Assembly (NCBI GenBank): GCA_049314555.1
Contig: JBMOEW010000005.1
Coordinates: 1 to 64,000, forward strand
Origin: REEB509 sp049314555
GTDB lineage: Bacteria > Pseudomonadota > Alphaproteobacteria > Caulobacterales > Aquidulcibacteraceae
Direction of reading: 5' to 3'
DNA length: 64,000 bases
Positions 25,599 through 33,736 of the stretch are shown here, piece after piece. Position numbers and translations under genes: made by a program. The first letter of the stretch is position 1; each line of letters starts with the position of its first letter. The notes beneath the pieces are model-generated. The model worked only from the letters and a program-made list of their open reading frames with translations, was not told the origin of the DNA and did no database searches.

Positions 25599-27983
25599 AT
25601 GAACTCCGTGAACACCAACTACGGCGCGCTCGTTGCGCTGCAGAACCTGAACAAGACCAACAACGAGTTGGGTGAAGTTCAGAACCGTATCAACACTGGC
25701 TTGAAGGTGTCTTCAGCCCGGGACAACGGCGCGATCTACGCGATCGCCGAAGGGCAACGGGCCCGCGTTGGCGCGCTGACGTCTGTGAAGGACGGCATTG
25801 ATCGCGCGTCGATCGTGATCGACACCGCTATCGCTGCTGGTGAATCGATCGGCACGCTGATGAAGGAAATGCGCAAGAAGGCCGTGGACGCCCAAGCGGC
25901 GGACCTGTCTTCAGCGCAGAAAGCCACCCTGCAACGCGACTTCGACCAGTTGCGCGCGCAGATCAACCAGGTTGCCAACGCCGCTACGTTCAACGGCGCG
26001 AACCTGGTGAACGGCTCCAACACCGCTGTGGACAAGGCCTACAAGGTCGTGACCAGCGACACCGGCGGTGCCGGCGGCACGACCTCGTCGAGCTTCACCA
26101 TGAAGGGCGCGGCGATTTCGACCACCGACATCACCGCTCCGACCCAAGTGCTCGACCAGGTGACCGGCGTGAACGCCGGCGACAGCGTGAAGTTTGACTT
26201 CGGCTTCCGCACCACAGCGACCACGGACGACACCTCGATCAACGTGGAAATCAAGGCTGGCGAAACGGTCGATCAGTTCATCAACCGGATCAACACTGCC
26301 ACAGGCGGTCGTGTTTCGGCCTCGTTCGACAACGCAACGGGCCGGATTGCCTACACCGGCGGTGAAGAGTTCCGCACCTCCGTCACCACCGCTTCGGGCA
26401 ACACGACGGCTGAAGCGTTCCTGGGCGACAACCGAACTGCAAACGCCACCACGCTGACCGCCTTCCAGTTGACCACCAGCAAAGCGGTGGCTGGCGAGCA
26501 CACCATCACCGGCACAGCCTTCACCGCCGACATCACTGGTTCGACCGACATCGTGGGCGATGACACCATCACAGCGGGTGACGAATATCGCTTCTACGAC
26601 GCGGGCGGCAATGTGCTCGGTTCGGTGATCATGACCACGGCGATGACTGCCGACGCCTTTATTGCCGCGGTCTACGCCAACACCAATGGACAAGTGACGG
26701 CGACCGGCAGCTTCGGTGGTGCGGCCGGCGCCGACACGATCAGCTACAGCAGTGCGCAAGAGTTCTCGATCGAGTCGCGGGTCGCGGCTGGTACGGTTGT
26801 TGCCACACGCGACGTTCTGACTGGCTCCACCACCACAGGCTATGTGACCGCCACAGCGCCTACGGAAACCGTGAAGCTGTCTGGCGAAACCATGGACATC
26901 ACCAACGCCGCCACACGGCTGTCTGCAAACGATGCTGTGAAGTTCCTGGACTCGAACGGCAACCAAATTGGCTCCGACGTGACGCTGGCCGCCGGCACCA
27001 CCGCACGGTCGTTCTCTGACTCGGTGTTCAACGCCACCAACGGCCGCGTGAAGGCCCAATTCAACGACGATGGGACATTCACCTACTCGTCGAATGAATC
27101 CTTCAGCGTCAACTTCGTTGAAAACCAAACCTCGGTCGCCAACTCGACGGCTGCGAGCTTCCTCGATGACGATCGTGGTGCGGAAGTGGCCGGCGGCGGC
27201 ACTGCAAAGTTCCGCTTGCAAGGCACTGCGTTCACCACGGCGGCGGCCGGCACCTCGGTGCTGCAAGGCAACGACGGCTTGGCAACCAACGACACCGTGA
27301 CCATCCAAGACGCCGCTGGAGACGTGATTGGCACCGTGACCTTGACGGCCACGATGACGCTGAACCAGTATATGGCTGAAGTGGATGCGCAGTCTGGTGG
27401 AGCAGTGAAGGCGACCTACGACGCGGTTGCCAAGCGCATCAACTACGAAAGCGATGCGGGCTTCCGTTTGGTGTCCAGCAACACCACAGACGCAACCGGC
27501 GCAGCTGATGGCGGCGAACTCGTCGGCAACGGTGCGCTTGGTGGTCTTGGTGTGGCCGGCACCTGGGGCACTGGTTCTTACCAGTCCACGGGGTCGGGTT
27601 CGGGCGCAGGTTCGAGCGCGGTGTCCACGACCGTCTCGGCGTTCGACTTCCGGACGTCCGCTGGTGGCTCGCTCAACAGCCTCGCCAACCTCGACATCTC
27701 GACCAACGCTGCTGCCGCAGTGGCGACCATTGATGCTGCTCAGCTGACGGTGACCGACGGGATGGCCAAGCTCGGCTCGCAAGGCCGTGCTTTGGATATC
27801 CAAAAGGAGTTCCTGCAAAAGCTGTCGGACAACGTGGAAAAGGGCATCGGTGCCTTGGTGGATGCTGACCTCGCAAAGGAAAGCGCCCGTCTGCAGTCGC
27901 TGCAGATCAAGCAACAGCTTGGTGCGCAGGCGCTGTCGATCGCCAACCAGCAGCCTTCGATCCTGCTGTCGTTCTTCCGTTAA
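25599..27983 (+). CDS. Flagellin, giant form with four-module central insertion
   Basis: A 794-aa flagellin, far longer than the 270-300 aa of Caulobacter flagellins. Residues 1-150 form the N-terminal D0/D1 (MNSVNTNYGALVALQNLN, INTGLKVSSARDNG, NQVANAATFNGANLVNG). The C-terminal D1/D0 is about 690-794 (ALDIQKEFLQKLSDNVEKG, QLGAQALSIANQQPSILLSF). Between them are about 530 residues rich in Thr, Ala and Gly, built from four related modules with a period near 120 residues. They would project outward from the filament. ATG 25599 follows AGAAGGATGACCCG; the upstream extension to 25509 is not flagellin-like. FlbT and FlaF upstream probably control it. Confidence 0.93.
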   Translation: MNSVNTNYGALVALQNLNKTNNELGEVQNRINTGLKVSSARDNGAIYAIAEGQRARVGALTSVKDGIDRASIVIDTAIAAGESIGTLMKEMRKKAVDAQAADLSSAQKATLQRDFDQLRAQINQVANAATFNGANLVNGSNTAVDKAYKVVTSDTGGAGGTTSSSFTMKGAAISTTDITAPTQVLDQVTGVNAGDSVKFDFGFRTTATTDDTSINVEIKAGETVDQFINRINTATGGRVSASFDNATGRIAYTGGEEFRTSVTTASGNTTAEAFLGDNRTANATTLTAFQLTTSKAVAGEHTITGTAFTADITGSTDIVGDDTITAGDEYRFYDAGGNVLGSVIMTTAMTADAFIAAVYANTNGQVTATGSFGGAAGADTISYSSAQEFSIESRVAAGTVVATRDVLTGSTTTGYVTATAPTETVKLSGETMDITNAATRLSANDAVKFLDSNGNQIGSDVTLAAGTTARSFSDSVFNATNGRVKAQFNDDGTFTYSSNESFSVNFVENQTSVANSTAASFLDDDRGAEVAGGGTAKFRLQGTAFTTAAAGTSVLQGNDGLATNDTVTIQDAAGDVIGTVTLTATMTLNQYMAEVDAQSGGAVKATYDAVAKRINYESDAGFRLVSSNTTDATGAADGGELVGNGALGGLGVAGTWGTGSYQSTGSGSGAGSSAVSTTVSAFDFRTSAGGSLNSLANLDISTNAAAAVATIDAAQLTVTDGMAKLGSQGRALDIQKEFLQKLSDNVEKGIGALVDADLAKESARLQSLQIKQQLGAQALSIANQQPSILLSFFR
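26091..27518 (+). repeat. Four tandem divergent protein modules within flagellin
   Basis: Each module has the same order: a strand with xAGDxVxFxDxxGNxIGS, a helix starting T-x-x-x-F/Y, then N/T-GGRVxAxF, and a strand I-x-Y-x-S/G-x-x-x-F. The helices begin at flagellin residues 223 (TVDQFINRI), 350 (TADAFIAAV), 468 (TARSFSDSV) and 587 (TLNQYMAEV), giving spacings of 127, 118 and 119 residues. Sequence identity between modules is low, so the duplications are old. The boundaries given are approximate. Confidence 0.7.
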
Positions 27984-28002
27984 TCGTTACGCCAAGGGTT
28001 CA

Positions 28003-28031
28003 GCCGGGGTGGGTCTTTGACCCACTCCGGC
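28003..28031 (+). terminator. Strong hairpin downstream of flagellin
   Basis: GCCGGGGTGGGTC-TTT-GACCCACTCCGGC forms a 13-base stem with one G-U pair and a three-base loop, 20 bases after the flagellin stop. There is no T-run afterwards. It could stop transcription or protect the abundant flagellin mRNA from 3' decay. Confidence 0.6.
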
Positions 28032-28104
28032 ACCTTCGCCGACGGTTTTGACCCTCTGGAGTTTTCATCCACCGAACAAGAAAGGATAGGAGGCGTGCCC
28101 ATTT

Positions 28105-28446
28105 ATGAGCGCCCAGTTACCCCCGCTTTCTGCCTCCCTTGCTGCGGCCGGCGCGATGCCGGCAGGCTTGGGAACGACCGGCAAAAAGCATACCGACGAG
28201 CAGACGAAACCTAAGGACCCCGGTCCGCCGCAAGATCCTCAACCCCGTGTTGAGCCCCCGCCCCAGCAACCGATGCTGGCGGCGGATTTACGCATTGAAG
28301 TGGACAAAGCCGCTGGGCGGTTTGTGCTTACCTTCACCGATCCAGAGACAGGGGAAACGCTGCGTCGCTTTCCTAATGAGGCGCAGTTGGCCTTTGCGCG
28401 GGCGATCAACACGCCGTCCGGCTCTGTTTTGGATGTGGAGACATGA
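28105..28446 (+). CDS. flaG: FlaG family flagellar protein
   Basis: A 113-aa protein. The first half is low-complexity Pro/Lys/Gln (TGKKHTDEQTKPKDPGPPQD). The second half is the FlaG domain: LRIEVDKAAGRFVLTFTDPE followed by TGETLRRFPNEAQLAFARA, matching the family's xVDxxTGxxVVxxxDxxTGExIRxxPxE. FlaG proteins influence filament length. It lies directly downstream of flagellin on the same strand. GTGCCCATTT precedes the ATG without a strong ribosome-binding site. Confidence 0.82.
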   Translation: MSAQLPPLSASLAAAGAMPAGLGTTGKKHTDEQTKPKDPGPPQDPQPRVEPPPQQPMLAADLRIEVDKAAGRFVLTFTDPETGETLRRFPNEAQLAFARAINTPSGSVLDVET

Positions 28447-28486
28447 TTTTTCCCTCATGAGGGGATTTGGTAACGTTTCGTTAGTG

Positions 28487-28501
28487 TTAATGCTTTTTTA
28501 A
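28487..28501. promoter_or_regulatory. CtrA-binding site TTAA-N7-TTAA
   Basis: A perfect match to the Caulobacter CtrA full consensus: TTAA, seven bases (tgctttt), TTAA. It is 63-77 bases upstream of the start of the flagellin-like gene, a spacing that suits a cell-cycle-regulated flagellar promoter. The gap between flaG and that gene is only 117 bases, so the target is unambiguous if the site is real. Confidence 0.7.
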
Positions 28502-28563
28502 CGAATGATCGGCAAATCTTGCCGCGCGACTGAAGCGCCGCAAGCGCTCCGAAGGAGCCCGCC

Positions 28564-29274
28564 ATGATTTCGTCCCTCCCACCCGCCGGGATCGGCGTTG
28601 GTGTTACCTCGTCTGCAACCGCCGGTAGCTCTTCTGGGGCATCGCGCGCAGGCAACACTCCCCCCGCAGCTAATGATTCCCGCGCTGATTCACCGGCCTC
28701 GACCGTGGCGTTGGTGGATAGCTGGCGCGGTCAGCGGGAGACGGTGCGCGCAGGGATCAGCAGCCTTGATACCGCAGTGGCGGCCGCGCGATCGGTTGCT
28801 GGGGCGCTTGAGGCGTTCGCTGAGGGCGGCGATGTGCAAACAACCAAAGAACAATTAGGCGCTGCGGTGAGTGCGGCCGTTGGTCAGGGCAGCACGTTGG
28901 TGACGGGGGCATCGCTACGGTTGGACTTGGGCGATGGCGGGGAGGTGCTGGAAGTGGGCGGGGTTGACCTGCGCTTTGCGCCGCCGCCAGCTGAGGCGCT
29001 TGGGGATGCCGGGACGGCCGCGTCCGCGCGGGCGGGGGCGGCGGATGCGGCGCAAGTCGCGCGCGGAGCGGCCCAGACCTGGGATGTTGCCGCGCAACGG
29101 TTGCAAACCCACGAGCGTGTATTGGCTGTGGCAGGCGCGCGGACGGACCTGCCAGAGCTGGACGTGGACGGGGCGCAGTTGGCAGCGCTGCAGGTCAAGC
29201 AAGGCTTGATCGAAAGCGGGGGCGCGATTGCAAACGCAGACCCAAAAGCGATCCTGGCGCTGTTCCGGGCCTGA
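28564..29274 (+). CDS. Flagellin-like protein lacking the N-terminal D0 region
   Basis: A 236-aa protein. Residues 1-50 are low-complexity Ser/Ala/Pro. Residues 63-116 resemble flagellin D1: SLDTAVAAARSVAGAL parallels VIDTAIAAGESIGTLM of the neighbouring flagellin, and QLGAAV...GSTLVTG parallels QLRAQI...GANLVNG. The C-terminus (QLAALQVKQGLIESGGAIAN, then ADPKAILALFRA) matches flagellin D0, including the final hydrophobic-Phe-Arg ending. The conserved N-terminal D0 helix is absent, so it should not polymerise like normal flagellin. It is preceded by GAAGGAG and a CtrA box. It may be a filament cap, junction or minor component; this is inference. Confidence 0.65.
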   Translation: MISSLPPAGIGVGVTSSATAGSSSGASRAGNTPPAANDSRADSPASTVALVDSWRGQRETVRAGISSLDTAVAAARSVAGALEAFAEGGDVQTTKEQLGAAVSAAVGQGSTLVTGASLRLDLGDGGEVLEVGGVDLRFAPPPAEALGDAGTAASARAGAADAAQVARGAAQTWDVAAQRLQTHERVLAVAGARTDLPELDVDGAQLAALQVKQGLIESGGAIANADPKAILALFRA

Positions 29275-29280
29275 TCGGCT

Positions 29281-30567
29281 TTAAGCGGCTTGGCGTTTTG
29301 GCACGGCTGCAGGCGGCTGTTGCCTTGGGGCGGCCGGTGGCTTGGCGGCGCGGTGCTGGCGGCGTGCTGGGGCATCCCAAGCGCTGGACACCGCGTGGGC
29401 CACGGTCACGAGCGGGGCCACAAGGATCGTGAACAGGCACAGCACGAGCGCGCCGAGAGCCAGTTGCATGCGCAACGTCCAGGTGACATCGGCCTTCGCG
29501 GCAGACAAGAAAGGGGCATCGGGCGACTGTCGCTTGGCCAAGGCAACGGCTTGATCTCCACCCGCGGCGGCCAGAAGTTGTAGCCTTGGCATGTCCTGAA
29601 GGGACTGCGCGCGGTTGAGCAAGCGAACGGCACCGGCGGCACCCACTTTCTGCGTTAGGCTTGAAACATCCACCAAAAGCGCGGCCGCGGCCTGCCAGGC
29701 GGGGGTGTTTTGGCTGCCTTCAAGGAAGGCTGCGCGGATTGTGCCTGGCTCGTCCAAGAGCGCCGCATCGGAGGTCAGGCCGTTGCGGAGGGCCCCGCGC
29801 AGCGCGCCATCGCCTTCAACGGCTGCCAGAATGGCCGAGACCTCCGTGTGGAAACCGGCTGCTAGCCCGTCCTGGCGCAGGGCGGCCTTTATCACGGCGG
29901 CACCTGTATGAAAGGCCACGGGATCGACGCTGAGCCGGTTGGCAAGATCTGGGGTGGTGACCAAAACACCTGTCAGTACGAGATCTTGCAGGGACTGGCC
30001 GCGGCCTTCGAGCCAGTTTCGCGCTTGCAGGGCAAGGTCGCGGGCGTCGCCCATGGCAGCGGGCGGTTCTGGGCGGCGGGGGCCAATCAAGCCGTCGCTC
30101 TGGGCTTGGGCTGCGACTTCGTGGGAGAGCAAAGGGATGGCTGCGGCCAACGCGCCTTGTTCGTCGCCGGCCAGTCGCAGGCGTGCGGCCTCGCGGGCTT
30201 GCCCGCCAAGCATTGCGCCGGCGGACAGCAATAACCCGCGGGCGGCGGTGCGATCGCCTTCGGCCAGTTCGCGGGCGACCATGTCGCTCCAGGCGCGGGC
30301 TGGGTCTTCTGGGGCCGTCATAAGCGCGGCGGACTGGCGATTGATTGCGCGAAGGGTGGCGGTGGTGGAGGCGGCGGACGCCGCAAAGGTAAAGGCCCCC
30401 GCATCAGCCATGGCGGTGGTTAAGGTTGCGGCGGCGAACGGAGCGGCAGTCAAAGCCAGGACGAACAGAGCGCCACTAATGACGCCAAGCGCTTGAGCGC
30501 GTGGCCGCTGTGGCTGCCCTTCTTGGAGCTGTTCGCCCGGAAATTGGTTCGCTGTGGGACGCGCCAT
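29281..30567 (-). CDS. Two-span membrane protein of unknown function in flagellar locus
   Basis: A 428-aa protein I do not recognise. A short basic N-terminal tail precedes a membrane span at about 26-48 (LGVISGALFVLALTAAPFAA). About 310 residues of Ala/Leu-rich, probably helical, repeat-like sequence follow, then a second span near 365-392 (LALGALVLCLFTILVAPLV) and a basic Pro/Gln/Ala-rich tail. The predicted topology is both ends in the cytoplasm with a large periplasmic helical domain. It lies tail-to-tail with the flagellin-like gene (six bases apart) and upstream of flbY on the same strand, which suggests a flagellar or polar role. Confidence 0.6.
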   Translation of the reverse strand: MARPTANQFPGEQLQEGQPQRPRAQALGVISGALFVLALTAAPFAAATLTTAMADAGAFTFAASAASTTATLRAINRQSAALMTAPEDPARAWSDMVARELAEGDRTAARGLLLSAGAMLGGQAREAARLRLAGDEQGALAAAIPLLSHEVAAQAQSDGLIGPRRPEPPAAMGDARDLALQARNWLEGRGQSLQDLVLTGVLVTTPDLANRLSVDPVAFHTGAAVIKAALRQDGLAAGFHTEVSAILAAVEGDGALRGALRNGLTSDAALLDEPGTIRAAFLEGSQNTPAWQAAAALLVDVSSLTQKVGAAGAVRLLNRAQSLQDMPRLQLLAAAGGDQAVALAKRQSPDAPFLSAAKADVTWTLRMQLALGALVLCLFTILVAPLVTVAHAVSSAWDAPARRQHRAAKPPAAPRQQPPAAVPKRQAA

Positions 30568-30690
30568 TGCTTAACCCCAAAAACACAAGCCGCCCATAAG
30601 CTGTTGGATGTGCCAAAACGCAATATGAATTGCAGGCAAGCCGCATCAGCGGGGCGGAATTGGGGAATTACTGCGAAGTCCGGGCCGGGA

Positions 30691-31131
30691 TTAGGCTCGC
30701 TTGTCCAGGGCCACGGCGCCGGGGTTTGGCGCTGTGAAGGTGCCGGTTGCGCCATAACTGGGGGCGCTGCCCTTTTGGCGGGCTGCCTCTTGGGCCAGCG
30801 CCTCGACCAGGCCCTCGCTGATCTCTTTTACCGCGGCGAGGGCATCGCGGTGGGCCGAAGCTGCGTCCTTGAGCTGTGCGCAGAGGTCTTTCAGGCGCGT
30901 CAAGTCTTGGCGGGGGGCACCCAAAACCAGGCTGGGCTCTTTCTCAATACGCGCCATTTCAAAGCGAAACGCGTTGGCCAGGCGTAGTTTTTCTTCTTGC
31001 CTTGCTTGGGAAATCGGCGCGCGACGTGCGGAAATGGCGGCGGTTTCTTCCTTGGCGAAGGCGATCAGGTTTGTGGCGGCGGAGATCAGTTGGCCGACGC
31101 GATCGGTGGGGTCTTCAGCTGCGAGGGCCAT
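30691..31131 (-). CDS. flbY: FlbY-like flagellar protein (FlgN-type helical)
   Basis: A 146-aa mostly helical, charged protein (RVGQLISAATNLIAFAKEET, EKLRLANAFRFEMARIEKEP, LKDLCAQLKDAASAHRDALA). Its place after flgI-cheL is that of Caulobacter flbY, and the helical hairpin pattern resembles FlgN-type export chaperones. ATG 31131 was chosen because it overlaps the cheL 3' end by 17 bases and begins with the family-like acidic start; the frame extends further upstream without support. Confidence 0.72.
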   Translation of the reverse strand: MALAAEDPTDRVGQLISAATNLIAFAKEETAAISARRAPISQARQEEKLRLANAFRFEMARIEKEPSLVLGAPRQDLTRLKDLCAQLKDAASAHRDALAAVKEISEGLVEALAQEAARQKGSAPSYGATGTFTAPNPGAVALDKRA

Positions 31132-31471
31132 TTTCGCCTGCCTCCGGGGTGTTGGCCGGTGCTGCGGCCTCTTGCATGCGCACAAGCTCTTTCAGGACCG
31201 CATCGGCGATGCCCACGCCACCCGTTCGCGCCATGCCGGCGGCGTATTGATCGATCAGCATCGGGCGGAACATTTGTTCACCAAACCCGCCGCCGCCGAG
31301 GCCTTCGGTGTCCAGGTTCTCGAAGATCGGTGCCAACAGTTCTCTCAGAACCATCGCCTCGAACTGCTCGGCCGCGCGGCGCATCTCATCAGGGGCCAGA
31401 TTGGCCGACGGCAGGGCCACCCGTTGCGGGGCGGGGGTAAGTTGCATCGGGTCGAGGGGGGGCAACGCCAT
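31115..31471 (-). CDS. cheL: CheL, rod-binding protein (FlgJ N-terminal type)
   Basis: A 118-aa protein with the rod-binding domain: RRAAEQFEAMVLRELLAPIF, GGGFGEQMFRPMLIDQYAAG and GGVGIADAVLKEL. In alphaproteobacteria this short FlgJ-like protein, without the muramidase part, helps rod assembly and is named CheL in Caulobacter. The start shares one base with the flgI stop (TAATG), so translation is coupled. flbY follows with a 17-base overlap. Confidence 0.87.
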   Translation of the reverse strand: MALPPLDPMQLTPAPQRVALPSANLAPDEMRRAAEQFEAMVLRELLAPIFENLDTEGLGGGGFGEQMFRPMLIDQYAAGMARTGGVGIADAVLKELVRMQEAAAPANTPEAGENGPRS

Positions 31472-32607
31472 TACATGACCTCGATTTCGGCCTGGATCGC
31501 GCCGGCCGCACGCAGGGCCTGCAGGATCGAAATCATGTCGCGCGGGGACACGCCAAGGGCGTTCAGGCCATCGACCAATTGGCGCAGCGGCACGCCGCCT
31601 TCGACCACGACCAGGCCGCCTTGTTCTTCTTCCACCGTAATGTCTGTTCGCGGCACTACTGTGGTTTCGCCCTGAGCGAGGGGCGCTGGTTGGCTGACCT
31701 GCGGGCTTTCAGACACGGAAATGGTCAGGGAGCCCTGGGCAATGGCTACGGTGGAAACGCTGACGTTTTCGCCCATCACGACCACGCCGGACGCTTCGTC
31801 AATAACGATCTTGGCAGGCGTATCGACTTCCACTTCCAGGGTTTCGATGCGGCTGATCAGGGCCACCATGTCGCCGCGGAATTCCTGCGGGCGGGCGATC
31901 ACGACGGTGCCAGGGTTGGTGGCGCGGGCCGAGCCAGGGCCGATGGCACCTTCGATCACGTCCGCCATGCGTTGGGCGGTGGTGAAGTCTGGGTTGCGCA
32001 GGGCCAGACGCAGCTCCGTTTGGTTGGCGAGGTCGAACTGAAGCTCCCGCTCGACTGTGGCCCCTGAAGCGATCCGCCCTACGGTCGGCACGCCGCGGGT
32101 GACGGAGCCGGCCGCCCCCTCTGCGGAAAACCCGCCAATTGCCAGGGGGCCTTGGGCAACGGCATAGACCTGCTGATCAGCCCCCATCAGGCCCGTGACG
32201 AGGAGCTGGCCGCCGGCAAGGCTGCGGGCGTCGCCAAGGGCAGACACCGACACGTCAATGCGCGAGCCTTGGGTGGCGAAGGGCGGCAGGTTTGAGGTTA
32301 CCATCACCGCGGCGACGTTGCGGGTGTTCAAGTTGCCGTCGCGAGTGTTAACGCCCAAGCGCTCCAGCATGGCGGCGAGGCTTTGGCGGGTGAAGGGCGA
32401 GTTGCGCAACGAATCACCGGTGCCGGCGAGGCCCACAACCAGGCCGTAGCCGACGAGCTGGTTTTCGCGCACGCCTTCAAAATCAGCGATGTCTTTGATG
32501 CGGGGGCCAGCTTCTGCGGCTGTCGGACCAAGAGCTAGACAGCCTGCGGCTGCAAGCAGCGCCAAGCGCAAAAGACGGCCCGTTGGCCCAGGGGGAGTGC
32601 GAAACAT
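31471..32607 (-). CDS. flgI: FlgI, flagellar P-ring protein
   Basis: A 378-aa exported protein. A Sec signal peptide covers about 1-33 (LLRLALLAAAGCLALGPTAAEA) and is followed by RIKDIADFEGVRENQLVGYG, the standard FlgI start. Other family blocks are NTRNVAAVMVTSNLPPF, DARSLAGGQLL and LVDGLNALGVSPRDMISILQ. FlgI forms the peptidoglycan-level bushing around the rod. It leads the flgI-cheL-flbY operon and is divergent from fliX, as in Caulobacter. Confidence 0.96.
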   Translation of the reverse strand: MFRTPPGPTGRLLRLALLAAAGCLALGPTAAEAGPRIKDIADFEGVRENQLVGYGLVVGLAGTGDSLRNSPFTRQSLAAMLERLGVNTRDGNLNTRNVAAVMVTSNLPPFATQGSRIDVSVSALGDARSLAGGQLLVTGLMGADQQVYAVAQGPLAIGGFSAEGAAGSVTRGVPTVGRIASGATVERELQFDLANQTELRLALRNPDFTTAQRMADVIEGAIGPGSARATNPGTVVIARPQEFRGDMVALISRIETLEVEVDTPAKIVIDEASGVVVMGENVSVSTVAIAQGSLTISVSESPQVSQPAPLAQGETTVVPRTDITVEEEQGGLVVVEGGVPLRQLVDGLNALGVSPRDMISILQALRAAGAIQAEIEVM

Positions 32608-32701
32608 GCCCTACAAATCCCCTGTCATGGTTAATGAGGCGTGTGCGCGGCACCGTTTTTTGTTAACCGCGCGGAAAGAAACGCAGTTGAAAACTTGCTG
32701 C
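32608..32701. promoter_or_regulatory. flgI-fliX divergent promoter region with possible CtrA half-sites
   Basis: The 94 bases between the two divergent genes contain TTAACCAT on the minus strand (32627-32634) and TTAACC at 32663-32668 on the plus strand. Both match CtrA half-site sequences, but neither has the second TTAA at the seven-base spacing. In Caulobacter this divergent pair is CtrA-controlled; for this organism it is inference. A near match to a sigma-54 element was examined and did not fit. Confidence 0.35.
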
Positions 32702-33124
32702 ATGCGTATTGAAGGTCCCCGTCCCCCCACGTCTTCAACCGGTGCAAAACGCAGCGATCCAGCGGCCGGTGGGTTTTCATTGACCCAGTCTGGCACTGCG
32801 CAACGCGCGAACGCCCCGATTGCTGCCAGTGCGCCGCCGTCTTTGGACGCGCTTCTGGCGTTGCAGGGCGATGTTTTGGATCAGCCTGAGCGGCGCCGGC
32901 GTCAGGTTGCCCGCGCTGAAAGCACGCTAAACGCGCTTGATGGCCTGGCGGTCGCAATCCTCGAAGGCAGCAACGCAGGCCAAGCGCGGGCTGCGCTTCT
33001 GCGGCTTTCTCAAGGGCGAGAACCAACCGGGGATGCTGGCCTTGACGGGCTGTTGGAAGACATCGACGTGCGCGCGGCGGTGGAGCTTGCCAAGCTTGAG
33101 AGGCACGCCGCGATGGCGGTTTGA
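32702..33124 (+). CDS. fliX: FliX, class II flagellar assembly regulator
   Basis: A 140-aa protein. It starts with MRIEGPRPPTSSTGAKRSDP and continues with the FliX core: LDALLALQGDVLDQPERRRR, LNALDGLAVAILEG and LLEDIDVRAAVELAKLERHA. In Caulobacter, FliX couples basal-body assembly to the activator FlbD and class III/IV flagellar genes. No flbD is in the window. The 5' extension to 32489 overlaps flgI and was rejected. dksA follows on the same strand. Confidence 0.85.
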   Translation: MRIEGPRPPTSSTGAKRSDPAAGGFSLTQSGTAQRANAPIAASAPPSLDALLALQGDVLDQPERRRRQVARAESTLNALDGLAVAILEGSNAGQARAALLRLSQGREPTGDAGLDGLLEDIDVRAAVELAKLERHAAMAV

Positions 33125-33242
33125 GCAGTGTTGATCGCTCTTTGGCCTTGCATTTGCTTCATTGATGGTCAACGAGGCGGGCGTTATAAGGCCGGCCGCT
33201 CCCGTCCCTTGTGGGGTGGTTGGGCGCAGTGGAGATGAACGC

Positions 33243-33659
33243 ATGGGCGCGATTATCGCCGACGACTATCGTCCCACCGAGGACGAGCCGTTTATGAACG
33301 AGCGGCAGCGGGAATACTTCCGCCGCAAGTTGGTGGCCTGGAAGCAGGAGATCCTGGACGAGGCGCGCTCGACGATTGCGAACCTGCAGGTCGACACGGT
33401 GGCGCTGCCTGATCTGGCAGACCGGGCGACCAGCGAAACAGACCGCGCCATCGAACTACGCACACGGGACCGCCAGCGCAAGCTGATCGCTAAAATCGAT
33501 GCCGCCTTGCGGCGGATTGAAGAGGGCGGTTACGGCTATTGCGAGGAAACAGGCGAGCCGATCGGTGTGTCCCGGCTGGACGCCCGGCCAATCGCCACCT
33601 TGAGCCTGGAAGCCCAAGAGCGCCACGAGCGCCGCGAGCGCGTGCACCGCGACGACTGA
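33243..33659 (+). CDS. dksA: DksA-family RNA polymerase-binding transcription factor
   Basis: A 138-aa DksA. The coiled coil carries the tip motif DLADRAT (DxxDxA) that enters the polymerase secondary channel with ppGpp. The zinc finger reads YGYCEETGEPIG...ATLSLEAQ, so only one of the usual four cysteines remains (C-T-S-A). That pattern is known for functional alphaproteobacterial DksA such as in Rhodobacter sphaeroides. Start 33243 follows GGAGATGAACGC. Promoter DNA may lie in the 118 bases after fliX. Confidence 0.93.
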   Translation: MGAIIADDYRPTEDEPFMNERQREYFRRKLVAWKQEILDEARSTIANLQVDTVALPDLADRATSETDRAIELRTRDRQRKLIAKIDAALRRIEEGGYGYCEETGEPIGVSRLDARPIATLSLEAQERHERRERVHRDD

Positions 33660-33736
33660 GCGCAAACGCGGATTTGTCATTTCGGCTGGATTGTCGTTAA
33701 CCTTAGGCGTGGCCCAACGTGCCGCCGAGGTGACCC

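Noticed and set aside
25911..27914. Long minus-strand reading frame of 667 codons opposite flagellin
   Set aside because: It is a shadow of the biased codon use of the flagellin gene. The encoded protein is His/Arg/Gly-rich with no motif, and the sense strand gives an unmistakable flagellin.
32650..32668. Possible sigma-54 promoter (GGCAC ... TTG) upstream of fliX
   Set aside because: The spacing between the GG and the expected GC element is off by one and the GC element is not present.
32489..32701. Upstream extension of fliX to 32489
   Set aside because: It overlaps the flgI signal-peptide region antisense and has no family similarity; ATG 32702 gives the standard FliX start.
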